Assembly: GCA_934668765.1 (NCBI GenBank) | Contig: CAKUOH010000004.1 | Coordinates: 1 to 64,000, forward strand | DNA: 64,000 nt | Direction of reading: 5' to 3' | From: an uncultured Helicobacteraceae bacterium | GTDB taxonomy: Bacteria > Campylobacterota > Campylobacteria > Campylobacterales > Helicobacteraceae | Shown: positions 7,204 through 16,536 of the stretch, in pieces | Position numbering within the stretch: position 1 is the stretch's first letter | How the letters are laid out: each line of letters opens with the position of its first letter | Translations under genes and position numbers: made by a program | Notes under the pieces: generated by a model | Seen by the model: the letters and a program-made list of their open reading frames with translations, nothing else | What the model was told of the DNA's origin: nothing | Database searches by the model: none

Positions 7204-8568
7204 TTATTTTTTATGTGCCGAATCTAGCACGATTCGCTCTCCCATAAAAGGCATATTTAGGCTTTCCTCCACTGCCTTTCCTAAAATCAAAATGCTTGGA
7301 TTCTCACACATTTGCGCCATTTTGGGTAATTCTCCCAAAGTGCCGATGATTGCCTTTTGAGTGGGAAGCGAAACTTGTGAAATAAAAGCAGCGGGGAGAT
7401 TCGCGTCTATGCCCTGTGCTAACGCCTCATCACAGATTTTTTCCGCAAAGCTATGCGCCATAAGCACGATTAGTGTGTATGGCGAATCTTTTAGCCATTC
7501 AAGCCACTGCGTATGAAACACGCTCTCACGCAAATGCGCCGAAACGATAAGCGCACCAGCACTTATCCCACGCAAAGTCGGCGTAACCCCGCTATACAGC
7601 GCACCACAAAGGCTTGAAGTAATCCCACTGATATACTCCACCTCGATATTATGCGAATGCAAAAAACTCGCCTCTTCCCACACACGCCCAAAAATCACAG
7701 GGTCGCCACCTTTTAGTCGCCCTACGATTTTGCCCTGCTTGGCGCAATCTAACATTAGCGCGTTGATTTGCTCTTGCGTGAAATTCGCAGCACCTTTGCG
7801 CTTGCCGACATTTACGCATTCAATGCCAAGAGCCTTAATGTGTGTCAAAATATCCGCGCCTATTAAGTTATCCACTAGCGCGACATCAAGCAGGGCGAAT
7901 GATTCGACAGCTTTTAGCGCGAGAAGCCCAAAATCCCCCGGTCCACAACCGATGATAAAAACCTTGCCAAGCGAAGTTTGGCACTCTTTGGCAATGGCGT
8001 CTTTGTCGCTTTTGCTTTTGGGTGGGGATTTTTGTCGCAGATTTTTTAGGCGGTGAGATAGTGCGCCAAGTGTGCAGGGCAAAATCGCACTAATCTTATC
8101 GCGCAAGATTTGCGAAAGGATAGGGCTTGCGCCATTTGTGCTAACCATAACGCTGATATTCTCACGGCGCACGATAGAACCGAAATAAAAGTCGCATAAC
8201 TCGGGCTTATCCACGACATTGAGCAAAAAGCCACATTTTTTACGCACACTATGCAAAAACGCACCAAGTTGCGAATCACCACTTGCATCGATGATGATTT
8301 CAAAATCTTGCAAAATTTTTAAGTCGGTGTTTTTGTCGATTGTGCGAATTTGGCAAATCACAGAATCTGTGCTAAATTCCGTGATTTTTGCTTTAAAATA
8401 TGGTGCAAATCGCTTATCGCACACTTCTTTTGCAAAAATATAAACTTCCCATTTTGCGCCTTGCAATACTTCAAACTTCTGCCACGCCACTGCTCCCGCA
8501 CCGATAAGTAGCGTCTTTTTAGGCGTAAGCGCAATGGGCAGTGAAAAAGATTTGTTAGATTCTTTCAC
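7204..8568 (-). CDS. cysG: Sirohaem synthase CysG (bifunctional)
   Basis: A 454-residue fusion. The N-terminal part (about 1-150) has the NAD-binding GAGAVAWQK motif of precorrin-2 dehydrogenase/ferrochelatase, and the C-terminal part (about 200-450) is a uroporphyrinogen-III C-methyltransferase with the VFIIGCGPGD SAM motif. It makes sirohaem, the cofactor of the sulfite reductase encoded at 30645. The start is a GTG at 8568 directly after an in-frame TGA; AAAGG stands 8 bp upstream. An ATG at 8572 is out of frame. The length matches classical CysG. Confidence 0.93.
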   Translation of the reverse strand: MKESNKSFSLPIALTPKKTLLIGAGAVAWQKFEVLQGAKWEVYIFAKEVCDKRFAPYFKAKITEFSTDSVICQIRTIDKNTDLKILQDFEIIIDASGDSQLGAFLHSVRKKCGFLLNVVDKPELCDFYFGSIVRRENISVMVSTNGASPILSQILRDKISAILPCTLGALSHRLKNLRQKSPPKSKSDKDAIAKECQTSLGKVFIIGCGPGDFGLLALKAVESFALLDVALVDNLIGADILTHIKALGIECVNVGKRKGAANFTQEQINALMLDCAKQGKIVGRLKGGDPVIFGRVWEEASFLHSHNIEVEYISGITSSLCGALYSGVTPTLRGISAGALIVSAHLRESVFHTQWLEWLKDSPYTLIVLMAHSFAEKICDEALAQGIDANLPAAFISQVSLPTQKAIIGTLGELPKMAQMCENPSILILGKAVEESLNMPFMGERIVLDSAHKK

Positions 8569-8578
8569 TCATTTGCCT

Positions 8579-9367
8579 TTAATTGTTTATTTTTGTACTA
8601 ATAACACCCAAAATCTCGCGTATATCGTGGTTGTGATTGTGGCTTAAAATGCCAAAGATTTTCAAAGATTCTAGTAAAAATGCTTTATGCGTAGAATCTA
8701 AAATCAAATACGCTTTTTCTTTTTGCTCCGCTACTCTGTCTAATAATGCGGGTTTTTCACTTGCAGGGCGCAATTCGGTAATAGGAAAGCACACATAGAG
8801 CATTGGTTGCACACCCACTGCGCGTTGCTTTTCTTTGATGACAATCTCTACTAAAATATCAAAATTACCAAATTTATGCACCAAAAGCGGGTATTTTACC
8901 TCGCTATGATAAAACTCTATATCCAAAATCTCGCGTGAAATAGGGTGGCTACGCAAAATCGCTAAATCCGACCTAGAATCTAAAAATCCCTCACTTTTTA
9001 CACCACGCAAAAACTTACAAAGTCCTATAATTTCGCTATGCGGAATAATCCCCCATCGTGCGAAATAATATGCAAATTCGCTTAGCTCGTATAACGCCTT
9101 TTTTTTGCCATTTGCACCTATAAATTCGCTATTTTGCAGAGTGCTTAACGCTAGTTTTTCATTATCGCTTTTATCCACATCATAGCCGATTTGCCACTCG
9201 ACATAGTGCTTTTGGCTAAATGGATTTTGCCTTGTCGCGCTTGGCAGTCCATATTCATAAAAGCTATTCCTCACCTTTACACGCGCCTTGCCTGTTTGCT
9301 CGGTAAGCGGAATTTCCACAAAGATTTTGCCATTTTTGCCTTGATTGTCAAGTCTATCAATTCGCAT
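8579..9367 (-). CDS. Putative type II restriction endonuclease (partner of the adjacent gamma-type MTase)
   Basis: A 262-residue protein placed at the end of an R-M pair: its start overlaps the stop of the methyltransferase gene by 11 bp. The start at 9367 (MRIDRLDNQG) is favoured by a strong GGGGGAG four bases before the ATG; the open frame extends eight codons further. I cannot point to a certain PD-(D/E)XK core, though ILDIEFYH and ILVEIVIKEKQ supply acidic and lysine candidates. The assignment rests mainly on context and size, and recognition specificity is not predictable. It lies between cysG and the methyltransferase, inside the sulfur gene cluster. Confidence 0.6.
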   Translation of the reverse strand: MRIDRLDNQGKNGKIFVEIPLTEQTGKARVKVRNSFYEYGLPSATRQNPFSQKHYVEWQIGYDVDKSDNEKLALSTLQNSEFIGANGKKKALYELSEFAYYFARWGIIPHSEIIGLCKFLRGVKSEGFLDSRSDLAILRSHPISREILDIEFYHSEVKYPLLVHKFGNFDILVEIVIKEKQRAVGVQPMLYVCFPITELRPASEKPALLDRVAEQKEKAYLILDSTHKAFLLESLKIFGILSHNHNHDIREILGVISTKINN

Positions 9368-10589
9368 AATGCTCCCCCAAAAGTCGCTCAAAATAGCGTG
9401 TAATGTTGGGCGTGATGATTTTAGACTTTACGCATTCTACAAACTCAGATTCCAAAATCTTAAAAGCCTCAAAATCAATGAAAACATCGCAATTCCCCAA
9501 ATAATAAGGCACACGCACAATCATTTGCTTAAACACATCGACATAGCAATACAGGCTAAATTTTTCGCGTGGCACATTTATAGTATTTGTGGTTGGCTTG
9601 TCAAGGAAAGTTTTAGAGCGAGCAAGGGCGTTTATATCACGCAGGGTGTAAAATAGCGCGACCGCCTCTCTATCTGGCACACGAGATTTGTTAGGATATT
9701 TATCGATATATTTAGCGATAAAATCAAAGTCATTAAGCGCGAAATTTTTTCCCTCTATCGTGTGAAATCTATGGCGTTTAATCGCGCTAAAATCTAGCAT
9801 TTGTGGCGTCTTTTTACGCGTATAAATGGCAATGATAATGGGAAAAAAGCTAAGTGATTTGGGCGTGAAAATCTGTGAACTAATGATAAGTGAATCTTGC
9901 AGGGTATAATGCGTAAAAAATCGCTTTAACGCCTTAAAATTCGCCTCTTTAATAAGATATGATAGCGGGTGAAGCACACAGATAAAATCTACCTTTAACT
10001 CGTTAAAAGAGAGCAAAAAACTAGCCCCTATATCACGGCATTTGAGATGAGAATCTAGCGCGTAGTTTTTGTCTTTCAGCCCTCTTTGCACGATTGAAGT
10101 TTTGTCATTATAAGGTGGATTTCCTATGATTGCAAGTGGCAAATCTTGTGGTATTTGAAATGCGTTGCGTGAGACATTTTGCAAAGCATTTTGGTGGAGA
10201 AATAGCGGGGGATTTTGCGTTATGTTTTTTGGTAAATTTTGCAGATTGTTTTGCTTTGAGGCAACATTGCGTTTTGCAATCTCTATGGCTTTTTTATCAA
10301 TGTCTATGCCGATTTTGTGTGCGAAATCTTGCCTAAAATCCTGCGTAGAATCTACCATAAAATCTTGTGCTTTATGATGCGTGAAATCTAGCGATTGTAA
10401 CACTTCGCTAAAATCCAAAAAATTCCCATAGCCACACGAGTTATCTAGCAGTGTGCAATTTTTGAGCGATACCCCCGCTTGTTTCAAAGCGTTTAGGAGC
10501 ATTTTTTGTGCGATTTGCACGATTACGCTTGGAGTGTAGAAGCTCCCCAAATTTACCGCTTGGATTTTGTCTAAATGCGTATGCGACAT
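9357..10589 (-). CDS. Type II N6-adenine DNA methyltransferase (NPPY class)
   Basis: A 410-residue protein with SAM-binding motif I (LLDNSCGYGNFL) and catalytic motif IV (IIGNPPYND), the M.TaqI-like gamma order used by N6-adenine methylases. Between them lies a low-complexity Gln/Asn-rich stretch with repeated QN words. The ATG at 10589 is preceded by AAGGA at 6 bp; the open frame runs nine codons further. It probably protects host DNA from the endonuclease encoded immediately downstream. It is separated from the preceding cysN gene by 151 bp, the longest gap in this part of the cluster, which could hold its own promoter. Confidence 0.8.
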   Translation of the reverse strand: MSHTHLDKIQAVNLGSFYTPSVIVQIAQKMLLNALKQAGVSLKNCTLLDNSCGYGNFLDFSEVLQSLDFTHHKAQDFMVDSTQDFRQDFAHKIGIDIDKKAIEIAKRNVASKQNNLQNLPKNITQNPPLFLHQNALQNVSRNAFQIPQDLPLAIIGNPPYNDKTSIVQRGLKDKNYALDSHLKCRDIGASFLLSFNELKVDFICVLHPLSYLIKEANFKALKRFFTHYTLQDSLIISSQIFTPKSLSFFPIIIAIYTRKKTPQMLDFSAIKRHRFHTIEGKNFALNDFDFIAKYIDKYPNKSRVPDREAVALFYTLRDINALARSKTFLDKPTTNTINVPREKFSLYCYVDVFKQMIVRVPYYLGNCDVFIDFEAFKILESEFVECVKSKIITPNITRYFERLLGEHYAN

Positions 10590-10740
10590 AGCTATCCTTA
10601 CTAAATATTTCCGCAATCATAGCGCATTTTGGCTAAATTTGCTTAACTTTGTGTTTTTCTTTGCATTCACTAGATTCGCGTGAATCTATGAATTTTTGTG
10701 CAAATCAGCCGATTCACGCGATTAGCAAATGCAACAATCC

Positions 10741-12204
10741 CTAAATCTCTTTACACTCCCATTCTGGGAAAAATTCACGGATATAGGCGTTTAGTGCCTT
10801 TTCTTGTGGAGTATATTTGCGCTTTGAATCCACCGCAGGATTCGCCGAATCTGCATTATTTTCTACCACTTCGACAATCATTCCCGCGCCCAAAGTCGCA
10901 TTTGTGTATTTATCGATGATGATAAAGCTCCCTGCCACGCGGTTATTGTTATATGATTCAAGTCCTAGCACTCTATCAAATTTCACCACACACCGCGCTA
11001 TGTCATTTAGGTGCAGATTATGCGCAGGATGCTTTGTAAAGTCATTTATATCTTTTTTGTAGATGATTTGCTCTATACTGCCTTTTAGCGTGGAAGTAGC
11101 GCGCTTGATGACATAGCTAGATTGCAATTCAAGCGAGACTTCATCAAACCACACAATATCTGCCACCACGCATTTTCCTATCTTTAAGCTATGTCTCTTT
11201 TTGGCGATTATATCGCCCCGCGTAATGTCGATTTCATCTTCAAGCACAAGCGATACACTTTGTGGGAATCCAGCACTTTTCACCGCGCATAACGCCTTTT
11301 TGTCAAACTTTTTGCAATCTAAACTCGCAATATCTTGGCTAACTATCGCCTTAATCTTGCTCTCTTTATTTGAAGGCAACACAACAATACTATCGCCCAC
11401 TTTAATTTCACCACTCTCTATATTGCCACAAAATGCGCGGTAATCAAGATTTGGGCGATTGACAAACTGCACGGGCAAGATAAAATTTTCGCTTCCTTGT
11501 CGCTTGTGAATCTTCGCACTATCCAAAATCTCCATTAGTGATTTGCCCTTATACCACGCGATTTTTTGGCTTTTATGCAGGATATTTTCGCCTTGCAAGG
11601 CAGAAATAGGAATAAAGTCAAATGTAATATCAGCGTGGTAGGCAAGTTGCGGGATTATCGCTTTGTAATCACGCACGATAGATTCAAAGATTTTTTGCGA
11701 ATAATCCATCAAATCCATTTTATTTACCGCCACGATTATATGCCTAATCCCAAGCAGACTGACAATGTAAGAGTGCCGTTTGCTCTGCGTTAGCACACCC
11801 TTTCTAGCATCTAGCAAAATCACGGCAATATCCGCTGTGCTAGCCCCTGTCGCCATATTGCGCGTGTATTGCTCGTGTCCGGGTGTATCGGCAATGATAT
11901 ATTTGCGCTTTTCGGTGGTAAAAAAGCGATATGCCACATCGATTGTGATTCCTTGTTCTCTCTCGCTAGATAGTCCATCGACAAGCAGTGCAAAGTCCAA
12001 ATTCCCGCCCTGTGTGCCGATTTTCGCGCTCTCTTTTTGTAGGGTATTTAGCTGGTCTTCAAATAATGCCTTTGAATCATAGAGCAATCGCCCAATGAGC
12101 GTGGATTTGCCGTCATCTACGCTCCCACAGGTTATGAATCTACACAGCTCTTTGTTTTGGTGCTTTGTCAAATATTCGTGCAATTTAAAATCGTGCTTTG
12201 TCAT
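10741..12204 (-). CDS. cysN: Sulfate adenylyltransferase subunit 1 (GTPase) CysN
   Basis: A 487-residue GTP-binding subunit of ATP sulfurylase, which makes adenylylsulfate (APS) from sulfate and ATP with GTP hydrolysis driving the reaction. It has the G1 motif GSVDDGKST (27-35), G3 DTPGHEQY and G4 NKMD, followed by EF-Tu-like beta domains. It has no CysC (APS kinase) extension. The start overlaps the cysD stop by one base (TAATG), giving translational coupling. Confidence 0.95.
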   Translation of the reverse strand: MTKHDFKLHEYLTKHQNKELCRFITCGSVDDGKSTLIGRLLYDSKALFEDQLNTLQKESAKIGTQGGNLDFALLVDGLSSEREQGITIDVAYRFFTTEKRKYIIADTPGHEQYTRNMATGASTADIAVILLDARKGVLTQSKRHSYIVSLLGIRHIIVAVNKMDLMDYSQKIFESIVRDYKAIIPQLAYHADITFDFIPISALQGENILHKSQKIAWYKGKSLMEILDSAKIHKRQGSENFILPVQFVNRPNLDYRAFCGNIESGEIKVGDSIVVLPSNKESKIKAIVSQDIASLDCKKFDKKALCAVKSAGFPQSVSLVLEDEIDITRGDIIAKKRHSLKIGKCVVADIVWFDEVSLELQSSYVIKRATSTLKGSIEQIIYKKDINDFTKHPAHNLHLNDIARCVVKFDRVLGLESYNNNRVAGSFIIIDKYTNATLGAGMIVEVVENNADSANPAVDSKRKYTPQEKALNAYIREFFPEWECKEI

Positions 12205-13103
12205 TAGAAATAGCCCTCCTGCTTCTTTTTTTCCATGCTTGATTCTTCATCGCTATCTATGAGCCGTCCTTGTCGCTCACTCGTATTTGCTAGTAGCAAT
12301 TCCTCAATGATTTTTTCTACATTATCAGCACTAGATTCAATCGCGCCTGTAAGCGGATAGCACCCCAAAGTGCGGAATCGCACCATTTCTTTTTTTGCAT
12401 TTTTAGCGATTTCGCTAGGCACACGCGAATCATCAATTAGAATCTTTGTGCCTTTATACGCGCTTACAAGTCGCTCTTTGGCGAAATACAAGCTAGGAAT
12501 GGGAATGTTTTCAAGCAAAATATATTGCCACACATCAAGTTCAGTCCAATTACTAAGCGGGAAAACACGAATCGATTCGCCCTCTTTGTGTCGTCCATTG
12601 TAGAGATGCCATACTTCAGGGCGTTGATTTTTAGGGTCCCAGCGGTGATTTTCATCGCGGAATGAATACACGCGCTCTTTTGCCCGAGACTTTTCCTCAT
12701 CGCGCCTAGCCCCGCCAAACACCGCATCGAATCGATATAAATCTAACATTTGCTTTAACCCCTGCGTTTTCATAATGTCCGTGTGCATCGCGCTCCCGTG
12801 CGTAAATGGCGAAATGTCGATTTTCTGCCCTTCAGGGTTGCTATATACGATGAGCTTCATTCCCACTTCTTTTGCGCGTCTATCGCGAAATTCAATCATC
12901 TCACGGAATTTCCACTTCGTATCCACATGCACCAGCGGAAATGGCGGGACTGCTGGATAAAATGCCTTTTGGATTAAATGCAGTAGCACCGAGCTATCCT
13001 TGCCAATGCTATAAAGCATCGCAGGATTGCCAAACTCCGCGACAACCTCACGGATAATAAAAATCGATTCGGCTTCCAAAGCCTTTAAATGCGTGGTTTT
13101 CAT
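12204..13103 (-). CDS. cysD: Sulfate adenylyltransferase subunit 2 CysD
   Basis: A 299-residue catalytic subunit of ATP sulfurylase of the PP-loop ATP pyrophosphatase fold, with [12 protein letters not shown] at residues 32-43 and the conserved [15 protein letters not shown] segment. It works with CysN. Its ATG overlaps the stop of an upstream restriction endonuclease gene by 4 bp (ATGA), so a core sulfur-assimilation gene is translationally tied to an R-M gene. Confidence 0.95.
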   Translation of the reverse strand: MKTTHLKALEAESIFIIREVVAEFGNPAMLYSIGKDSSVLLHLIQKAFYPAVPPFPLVHVDTKWKFREMIEFRDRRAKEVGMKLIVYSNPEGQKIDISPFTHGSAMHTDIMKTQGLKQMLDLYRFDAVFGGARRDEEKSRAKERVYSFRDENHRWDPKNQRPEVWHLYNGRHKEGESIRVFPLSNWTELDVWQYILLENIPIPSLYFAKERLVSAYKGTKILIDDSRVPSEIAKNAKKEMVRFRTLGCYPLTGAIESSADNVEKIIEELLLANTSERQGRLIDSDEESSMEKKKQEGYF

Positions 13104-13828
13104 TGTTGCTCCTTTTGATTATATGTTCCATTGTAGATATTTGTTAGAAACTCTTTTGTTTTGCTGTATGAAATTTCGCTATCTTGCAATCTGCGATTGA
13201 TTAGCCATTGTTTTGGGATTTGGAGTCTGCCACTATTTTCGTTAAAGGTTTTGCTCCAATTTCTATGGTCTTTTAAGATTCCTTTACTAAAATCAATTTC
13301 CTCCAAAGCATAGCAATCTGTCCCTTTAATACTGATTTTTCGCTCGTTATCGGCTTTTGATTTTGCGAAGCTATAATGCGTTTTTAAGATTAGATATGAT
13401 TTTTCCGCGCTTATATTTTCTATGCTAGATTTCACATAGTCTTTATATAGGCGATTTATTGCTGCGATTGCGTTATTTGCAGATCTTTCTTTTTGCACCT
13501 TAATATTGACTAAAAACAAGATATTTTTATATACGCAATAGCAATCAAAGCTGTAATTTGTCGCAAAGCTGTTAGATATTTTTTTGATGCAAATCTCATC
13601 ACTATTTTTGTCAAATTTTTTGGTGTAAATTTCTAATTTTGAAGTGATAAATTCCTCTAAAATAAAACCAATCGCTGTGGATGTTTCAATGCAATTATTT
13701 GGGTTTGTAAGCAAATTATAATGCTCTAATTCAAGCAATAATTCATCGCCTGATACTTGATAAATCGTATCTAAATACGCTTTAATTTTATTTTTTGCTT
13801 CGCAAATGCTTTTAAAATAAGGATTCAT
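13100..13828 (-). CDS. Putative type II restriction endonuclease (partner of the C5-cytosine MTase)
   Basis: A 242-residue protein encoded directly after a C5-cytosine methyltransferase, overlapping it by 17 bp, and overlapping cysD by 4 bp. A PD-(D/E)XK-like core is visible: Glu58/59, Asp95 in [10 protein letters not shown] and a strand ending NIK (108-110). The usual Asp/Glu before the lysine is replaced by Asn. The following [14 protein letters not shown] helix also fits this fold. It probably cuts the sequence its partner methylates. Recognition site unknown. Its codons are more AT-rich than those of cysD, consistent with transfer. Confidence 0.7.
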   Translation of the reverse strand: MNPYFKSICEAKNKIKAYLDTIYQVSGDELLLELEHYNLLTNPNNCIETSTAIGFILEEFITSKLEIYTKKFDKNSDEICIKKISNSFATNYSFDCYCVYKNILFLVNIKVQKERSANNAIAAINRLYKDYVKSSIENISAEKSYLILKTHYSFAKSKADNERKISIKGTDCYALEEIDFSKGILKDHRNWSKTFNENSGRLQIPKQWLINRRLQDSEISYSKTKEFLTNIYNGTYNQKEQQ

Positions 13829-15074
13829 TTACACACTCTTTTTGTTTGATAGATTCGATTATAGCAAGTCCTATCGCCTTTGCAAGTAGCGGTGGGACGG
13901 CGTTGCCTATTTGGACTAATTGCCATTTTTTGCTCCCTAAAAATATAAAATCATCAGGGAAACTTTGCAATGCAGCTAATTCTCGCGGTGTCATCACGCG
14001 TGGGAGCAGTGGATGGACATTCACACCTCCGTGATTTTCTTTGACCGTGCTTGATGGCTTATCCCAATACACTCTTTTCCAAGCATCAGAATAATTTTCA
14101 TAGAGCGATTGCCCCTCTTTGAGATTCTTCAATCGCTCCATAATATTACTTGAATGTTTGGTAAATTCGTGATTGATAGCTTTATTTTCATCTAAATGTA
14201 AAAATCGCTCTATGCCCTCTTTTACGGATTTATAGTTGGTTTTGTTATAAATGGGCTTTGGGTGATAGTTTCTTTTATGTAATCTATTGCCGATAAATAT
14301 CACTCTTTTGCGAAGCTGTGGCACACCATAATCTGCCGCACAAAGTGTAGTTACATTGATTTTATAACCGATATTTGCGTAATCTCTTATGATTTTGCGC
14401 TCCACTTCGCCATTTAACATTGAGCGAATCCCCTCTACATTTTCCATTAAAACAAAATCAGGTTGCAACCTGCTTACAATATCTAGCATTTCCACATATA
14501 GTGTATTTCGTTTATCGTCTACTATGCGATTTCCAGCCATACTAAATCCCTGACAAGGAAATCCCCCAGCAATCAAATGTATATGTGTGTCTTTTGCATA
14601 GTTTATCAAATCATTTTTTGCACCCAAATCGCTAATATCACGCACCATAAAATGTGGCTTTGTCCCTAATTTAGCGCAAATATTGTGTTTGTATGTATCT
14701 ATCGCCGAATCTAAAATCTCCGCACTTGCTATGGGCGTAAATCCAGCCATCATTAGCCCACACGATAACCCACCAGCACCAGAAAACAAATCTATCATAT
14801 TGTAAGAGCTAGATTTGCATTGATTTACCCAAGTATCGACATTTTGCATTTGCTCGGCAATATCAATCCAATGCACGGTATCTTTTAATGATTTGGATTT
14901 ACTTTTAGTATTTTTAGTGATTTGTGGTGTGCCTTTCCAATTTTCAAAATCCAACTTTGAAATGTGATATTTAGAATGCTTTTTGGTAGATTGCAAATTC
15001 CCACTTGCCACTTCCCTACGAACAAATTTTATCGACAAATTAGTCTCTCTTGCAACTTCATCAATGCTAAGCAT
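13812..15074 (-). CDS. C5-cytosine DNA methyltransferase with N-terminal helix-turn-helix
   Basis: A 420-residue enzyme. Residues about 1-48 look like a MerR/excisionase-type helix-turn-helix (SIDEVARETNLSIKFVRREV), then a linker, then the full C5-methylase set: FSGAGG (about 97-102), the catalytic Cys in GGFPCQGFS (about 174), ENVEG (about 211-215), and a C-terminal QIGNAVPP. The ATG at 15074 has GGAG five bases upstream; a GTG two codons earlier is possible. The HTH may let the enzyme repress its own gene, as seen for some C5 methylases with N-terminal extensions. Its cognate endonuclease gene follows with a 17-bp overlap. Confidence 0.92.
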   Translation of the reverse strand: MLSIDEVARETNLSIKFVRREVASGNLQSTKKHSKYHISKLDFENWKGTPQITKNTKSKSKSLKDTVHWIDIAEQMQNVDTWVNQCKSSSYNMIDLFSGAGGLSCGLMMAGFTPIASAEILDSAIDTYKHNICAKLGTKPHFMVRDISDLGAKNDLINYAKDTHIHLIAGGFPCQGFSMAGNRIVDDKRNTLYVEMLDIVSRLQPDFVLMENVEGIRSMLNGEVERKIIRDYANIGYKINVTTLCAADYGVPQLRKRVIFIGNRLHKRNYHPKPIYNKTNYKSVKEGIERFLHLDENKAINHEFTKHSSNIMERLKNLKEGQSLYENYSDAWKRVYWDKPSSTVKENHGGVNVHPLLPRVMTPRELAALQSFPDDFIFLGSKKWQLVQIGNAVPPLLAKAIGLAIIESIKQKECVNESLF

Positions 15075-15122
15075 GCTCACTCCAAAAAGTCATAAAATAT
15101 TTAAAAATTTTAAAATGCGATT

Positions 15123-15383
15123 CTAGCATAGATTTGCTTTCTTATCGTATGGGATTTGTTTTAATGGATAGCTGTGGTAGATTTTGCCTTGCAATAATGC
15201 GCCATTTTCTTTTTTGCTTCGCTTCACTCCATCGCTTCCCTCTGGGCGTTTAAGCACCCCATCCACACGCATCCAATACGGCGGGTCAGCGAAAATCAAA
15301 TCAATGCTTGAATCAGGGAGCGTTTTTAGCAATTCTAGGCTATTGCCTTGCAGGATTGTATTTATGGGTAGTTTGGTTTGCAT
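15123..15383 (-). pseudogene. Truncated N-terminal copy of the CcrM-like methyltransferase
   Basis: An 86-codon fragment whose first 50 codons are nearly identical in DNA to the start of the intact methyltransferase at 46962-48098. Over about 152 bp I count five differences, all near the 5' end, and the last 115 bp match exactly. The similarity stops abruptly after the codons for PEGSD. The remaining 36 residues are unrelated and lack all later motifs, although DPPYW (motif IV) is kept. It cannot be a working methylase. It lies between two R-M modules and is best read as a recombination scar or donor fragment. Confidence 0.8.
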
Positions 15384-15419
15384 TGCAAATTACCTTTTTG
15401 CTTTTTAGCCATTGCTACC

Positions 15420-16520
15420 TTACTTTACCACAAAAATAATATCAGCCAAAGTTTTGTAGCATTTTTGATTAAACTCAAACTCAATAACATTTTTTAGAAA
15501 AATATCACGCTTGAAATTATCCAAATAGTCTAAAATTTTGGGTTTGATGAGTTTAAAATTTCTTTTTAACTTCCAAGATTGTGTCAAATTATCTAAATCA
15601 ATCAACACAAGAAAAATTCTATTTTCTGAGCCAAATCTCATTTCGCCTTGATTTTCATAGAGCCATTTTATTAGCGTGTGTTTATCTGCGATTGTTTCTT
15701 GTATAATCTTTGTGTTTTGTGCTTTTATATTTTCGAGTTGCAAAATAGCTTCTATATTATTAGAATCTAAAATTTGTTGGGTAATTTGATATTTGAGGAT
15801 CTCATCTTTGGATTCTTTGTCAAAGTTAAGCGAATATTGTTTAGCAATATTTTTGAGTAATGATAGCTCATTTTTTAAGCCTTTTTGCTTTCGTTGGAGT
15901 TTTAAAAATTCCTTTGGAAAATAAGTGATTTTTAAATCAACAGGGACATTTTCAATAAAAAAATCCACGCTTTTTATTTTGCCAACGGCGGATATAACTT
16001 TATGGTGAGATTTAAAAATATATTCGGTGAGTATGGCACTCCAATTATTATACCAACTGCTTAGCGTGTAATTTTTTACATTTTGTGCTATGTCATTATC
16101 GATTTTATGCAAAATCTCATCATATTTATAAATCTCTTTTACAAATGAGACAATTTGCTTATCTAGCGAATTACTAGAATCTCCACCCCAAGCAAAATAA
16201 TCCATCTTATACAACTCAGATTCTATAAAACTAAAATTTTTCTCTATCGTTTTAATCTCATCATTATTATATTGCGACAATACAAAATCTATCTGCTTGT
16301 GTGTTATATTGCCATTTAATATTAAATTGTAGATTTCTCTAAATTTTTGGATTTGGGTTTTTGAGGCAAGTTTAAATTCTAGCTTTTGTTGTATAAAATC
16401 TAAGATTTCAACTCGAATCAAAGATTTGATTTTCAGCCACAAGATTCCACTATCATCAAAATTAAATTGATATAAATCCTGCGAGGCAAAAATTTTGCTC
16501 CACTCATCATAAGTTTTCAT
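15420..16520 (-). CDS. Putative type II restriction endonuclease (partner of the D12-class MTase)
   Basis: A 366-residue protein 16 bp downstream of an adenine methylase gene. A PD-(D/E)XK signature is visible: Glu166 in a helix (LTEYIF), Asp186 (KSVDFFIE), and Asp195-Leu-Lys197 (VDLKITYF). The rest is helical with no recognised domain. It is markedly AT-rich compared with the cys genes. The specificity is unknown; it should match the methylase. Confidence 0.72.
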   Translation of the reverse strand: MKTYDEWSKIFASQDLYQFNFDDSGILWLKIKSLIRVEILDFIQQKLEFKLASKTQIQKFREIYNLILNGNITHKQIDFVLSQYNNDEIKTIEKNFSFIESELYKMDYFAWGGDSSNSLDKQIVSFVKEIYKYDEILHKIDNDIAQNVKNYTLSSWYNNWSAILTEYIFKSHHKVISAVGKIKSVDFFIENVPVDLKITYFPKEFLKLQRKQKGLKNELSLLKNIAKQYSLNFDKESKDEILKYQITQQILDSNNIEAILQLENIKAQNTKIIQETIADKHTLIKWLYENQGEMRFGSENRIFLVLIDLDNLTQSWKLKRNFKLIKPKILDYLDNFKRDIFLKNVIEFEFNQKCYKTLADIIFVVK

Positions 16521-16536
16521 TTTTTGCTTTCCTTAT

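Noticed and set aside
15123..15383. Functional small methylase
   Set aside because: It has motif IV only, loses similarity abruptly and lacks the SAM-binding region and C-terminal domain.
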